From NCBI RefSeq assembly GCF_036373705.1, contig NC_089866.1, positions 5,382,001 to 5,446,000 on the forward strand: a stretch of DNA of 64,000 nt, read 5' to 3'. This document shows positions 60,911-64,000 of this stretch, piece by piece. The stretch's first letter is position 1, and each line of letters opens with the position of its first letter. This DNA comes from Amia ocellicauda (Eukaryota > Chordata > Actinopteri > Amiiformes > Amiidae). A program made the translations under genes and the position numbers. Under the pieces are notes generated by a model. That model saw only the letters and a list, made by a program, of their open reading frames with translations. It had not been told where the DNA came from and ran no database searches.

Positions 60911-63900
60911 TTGAACACTTTTACAGTCACAGAAATGTAGTGCAGCTCTGCTAAACACTGTTTCACGTGTTATTTGTGGTTTACCATCTAAATTAATACG
61001 TATTTCTGTGTTGTATGTATTCAATTAGCATCCGTGCCATGGCGAGCTGCAGAGTGCAAGTGTATTACTAGCAGTTCCCAGCCTGTAACTCGAGTTAAGT
61101 ACATTTATACAGTTAATAAGTAATTGTCTACATTTAGAGTTCCCCACCTTATACCATTTTAAAAGTCGATATAGATTTACATACATATTTGTATTCATTA
61201 ACTATGTATTTCGTCTGTGTTTTGTTGCGTTTCTCAATTTCCTTTATTGCAAAAGGTGCAAAGTGTCACTAGACGCATTCCTGTCAGTGTGTCACATTAT
61301 AGTGCACAGTGTCTGGCTGGATGCGCAGTAAAGCTGCTAATAAAAAGACAAGGTTGGATGAACTGGTAAACCATGCAATGCAATGCAAGAAGTGTCTGCA
61401 AGCTTTGTGACTAATGTGAGATCCCAAGAGCATTGGGGTGATGCTTCCAAAGTGGGATTGCGATGAATGCACTTTCCATGTACTTCCCAGTGGCGGTTAT
61501 CTTGTGCAGCAACTGTTAGGAATATGAATGATATTGCAGTGGCTGGATTAAAACCAAACATAATACAATTTCTTACAGATGCACATAAAACTGCAGCTTT
61601 GTATCCATTTCACGGATTGAATTCAGGTCCTGTAGTGTGTTGACAATCTCCCCCATGTCACGTCCTCTCCCTCGGTGTTCAGAAAGTGCCTTCAGAAGCT
61701 CTCACTGCTGTCATGGTTATCAGTATTTCACATCCCAGTCTTTTATTAGATCGTACTGTAATGCTGTGGCATCGGATTATCTCATGCCTGCCAGGTCTGT
61801 GAGATGGGGCAGATTTATAAGCAGTTTTGGATCCCGATAAGGGAGGACACTAATAAAGGAGGTTGCTAAAGGCAGCGTGGGGGTAAGTTGAAAACCTGAC
61901 ACGTTTTATGCTTACGAACCTAAAAAACACACCATTTCTTTAACACAGCAGGGTGAGCACTATGGCGAAACAAAAGTATATTGTGTAATATGACCTTGAT
62001 TTCAGTAGTGCCTTCCTGTCCCCTTCTGAGCTGATCCAGTGGATTGCAGGACTGTAGGTTTGGGTTTACTACGATGACAGGGAGGGCAGCAGCAGTCTCT
62101 TGTGTCCACATCAGGGTTTGTGTGTATGGCTGTGTTTATTATCCTAACTTATGAATTTAAAACATGGCCATGCTCTCATTGGAGGGCTTAAAACTTATTT
62201 TAGCAGTTAAGCTGACTTATTAAAGCAGCCACTGCAACCCTTGGGATGGTGCCATCACCCCCATCTCAAATCTGTGCTTGCAGAAGAGACGTGCTCTGGG
62301 GAGCACTTGACCCAGCCTGCTCCAGAAGGTGAGGAGAGTCATTTTTGTACAAGGGGAGCTTAAAGTGGGAGTCTGTAGCTCGAATCTGATTTTCTGAATC
62401 TGATGGAACTTGGTCCGTTTTTTCTATTTGTGTCCTGGCCTAAAATAGAGCACTGTGTTTGAGGTTTGATGTACGACTGCATGCCTCTGTGAGCAGATTG
62501 GTCTCCAGTTTTAAACTCCGAGGGACACGGGCGTGGGGAGACCATTCTGACCCGAGAGAGTCGAATCAGACCTTCCACGGAGGACACGATGTTGCTGATG
62601 CCGACCGCTGTGTTTGAGCGTCTGAACGGATACCGATTTGGATGAGTTGGTGGTGACATTGGGCTTGAAGCGAGAACTCGGAAACCTATACTTACCTGGC
62701 TGTAGGTCTCTAGTTTTTGGTAGTGATTTGAAACCTGTGATCAAGGATTTATTTGCAGACTCGTGCTCAGTAGGTCGCTGTTTGCATGCTGTGTTTTGTG
62801 TGGCCAGGTTATGGCTGTATATCCAGCAGTCATTTGGCAAATCAGGTTAGTTTTTATCCAAACACACTATTTGTAGGTATTTTTTTCGGATTCTTGAACT
62901 TCAAGTTTATGTTTTTAGAGATGTTTTGCAGTAAAGGCTTAGGGTCTGTACTTATTTTCTCCTGTTTTTCTTTAAAATGGAGAAGTGTGAAATGGAGCTG
63001 CACTTTTAGTGTTTTGTTGAGAGGGATATTAAATATAACTGGGATATATTTGGATTTATAGTTCGTTTACTTAGAATAAATAACTTAGTCTCAATTTGAC
63101 AGACCTAAATTAGACTGTGCACAGAAAACTAGGACAAATTTAGGACAGGCATCAGACCACTAACTCAGGAAAATCACAGTCGCTGCCTGCATGGATTCTA
63201 AAGCTGAAGTCAATTGTTTTCACAGCAGTGTACGAGGTGTGAAGTGTAACTGAATAGGGCGCACATATGATAATGGCTCACATGCTGGAAAACAGCTGTC
63301 AGTGGAATCCACCGCTTCACTGTGCCGCACTTCTCTGCGACAGACAGAACAATCACCGGCTGATTATCATGTCAGAGCAATATCTCCAAGTATGCAGAGA
63401 AAGCAAGCCCTTTAACATGTAAAACACCCCCGTCTTTTGGGTGTGTATTCAAAAGCAATTAGCAAGGCTGAAGACACCATCGTCTGATTAGATAAGTCTC
63501 CCAAGTACTGATGCCAGGTGATCTCAAATTGGTGAGACTTTATAAATGAATTTTATGAGCAGTATAATGTAATTGCTTTCCAGGAACCATACCTTGGCTG
63601 GGTCTGTCCTGTCCTTGGTTGTTCCTAAGGACTTGTGGTATGTCCTCAGTCATGCACTAGCACAAGGATTCCCCAACCATTCCAGGAGGACCCCCTGTCC
63701 TGCTGGGTATTGTTCCTACCGAGATCTTAATTGCTTAATTGAATCCTTAATTGAACTAGCAATGCAATATAAGGCTCAATTATGTAATTAAGAGTTCAGC
63801 ATTTACATACATGCATATATTAAGGCTTGCCTGTGACACCATGAAGTCCATTCTTTGCTAGGAGGCCTTCAGAGCTTTGAAGAGCTATGAGGCCTGCAGT

Positions 63901-64000
63901 GCTACAGAAGCATCATGCCCACATTAAATCCTTTGTACTGGTCTAGTGTTGGCACTAAACATTTACTCCTGCCCTAGCCTTAAGTATCTGGCTGTGTCCT
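60911..64000. other. No recognisable gene
   Basis: Mostly ordinary intergenic or intronic sequence. A 47-bp stretch at 62285-62331 has exon-like borders (CTTGCAG before, GTGAGG after) and an open frame, but nothing confirms it. Around 63655-63785 is a dispersed-repeat fragment (GGACCCCCTGTCCTGCTGGG, then TTAATTGAACTAGCAATGC) seen in many fish genomes. Confidence 0.45.

Noticed and set aside
62360-62659. Minus-strand 99-codon frame
   Set aside because: No recognisable motif, and an overlapping frame of similar length exists. The nearby donor-like site alone is not enough to call an exon.
62688-62700. ATACTTACCTGGC, identical to the 5' end of U1 snRNA
   Set aside because: The match stops after 13 bases and no U1 stem-loops follow. 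On the other strand it is simply a perfect splice-donor consensus.
7001-64000. A prokaryotic operon or defence system
   Set aside because: All confident genes are spliced vertebrate genes or eukaryotic transposons; nothing in the window has bacterial gene organisation.

Overview
This window looks like nuclear DNA from a ray-finned fish. Its protein-coding genes are intron-rich with vertebrate GT-AG splicing. They are interleaved with Tc1/mariner, hAT-like and DIRS-type elements and with SINEs that carry an L2-like 3' tail, which is typical of fish. The SINE tails hint at a non-teleost or early-branching lineage, but the species cannot be fixed from the sequence.

Layout. (1) 141-9370 (+) holds the last 18 coding exons of CRAMP1, a SANT-domain chromatin regulator, followed by a long probable 3' UTR to about 13.56 kb. 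(2) 13.7-16.15 kb holds two pieces of a low-copy repeat family that recurs at 27.6-28.6 kb and 59.6-60.6 kb. (3) 16.17-20.13 kb is a scrambled cluster of DIRS1-like retrotransposon fragments in both orientations. (4) 20240-26792 (-) is the 3' half of DRC3 (LRRC48, a ciliary dynein regulatory complex subunit); a hAT-like element carrying a nested Tc1 sits in its last intron. (5) 29626-49947 is an almost perfect direct tandem duplication of a unit of about 10.0 kb. Each unit carries one intact 755-codon ITPRIP-like gene (- strand), and three 320-bp repeats mark the outer and inner junctions. (6) 49.95-50.4 kb is a GC-rich promoter-like segment. (7) 52829-54144 (+) holds three exons of DHRS7B; the Rossmann exons and the catalytic YxxxK exon are absent. 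(8) 54626-56550 (-) is the 5' half of a second DRC3 copy, including its start codon. (9) 57.03-59.57 kb is a hAT-like element with a nested, internally deleted Tc1-type element. (10) 59.57-60.57 kb is the third copy of the low-copy repeat. (11) 60.6-64 kb has no recognisable gene, only a promoter-like stretch and weak candidate exons.

The clearest story is structural. Two DRC3 copies are truncated at opposite ends and share an LRR exon and a coiled-coil exon. They flank the ITPRIP-like tandem duplication and the incomplete DHRS7B. Exon-level damage suggests neither DRC3 copy is functional: frameshifted exon 2 in one, lost splice donors in the other. The 10-kb units differ by only a handful of bases, so they are either very young or an assembly duplication. 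No wholly new molecular system was identified. The ITPRIP-like genes, with a Glu-rich repeat tract and a degenerate nucleotidyltransferase site, are the most unusual intact coding genes.
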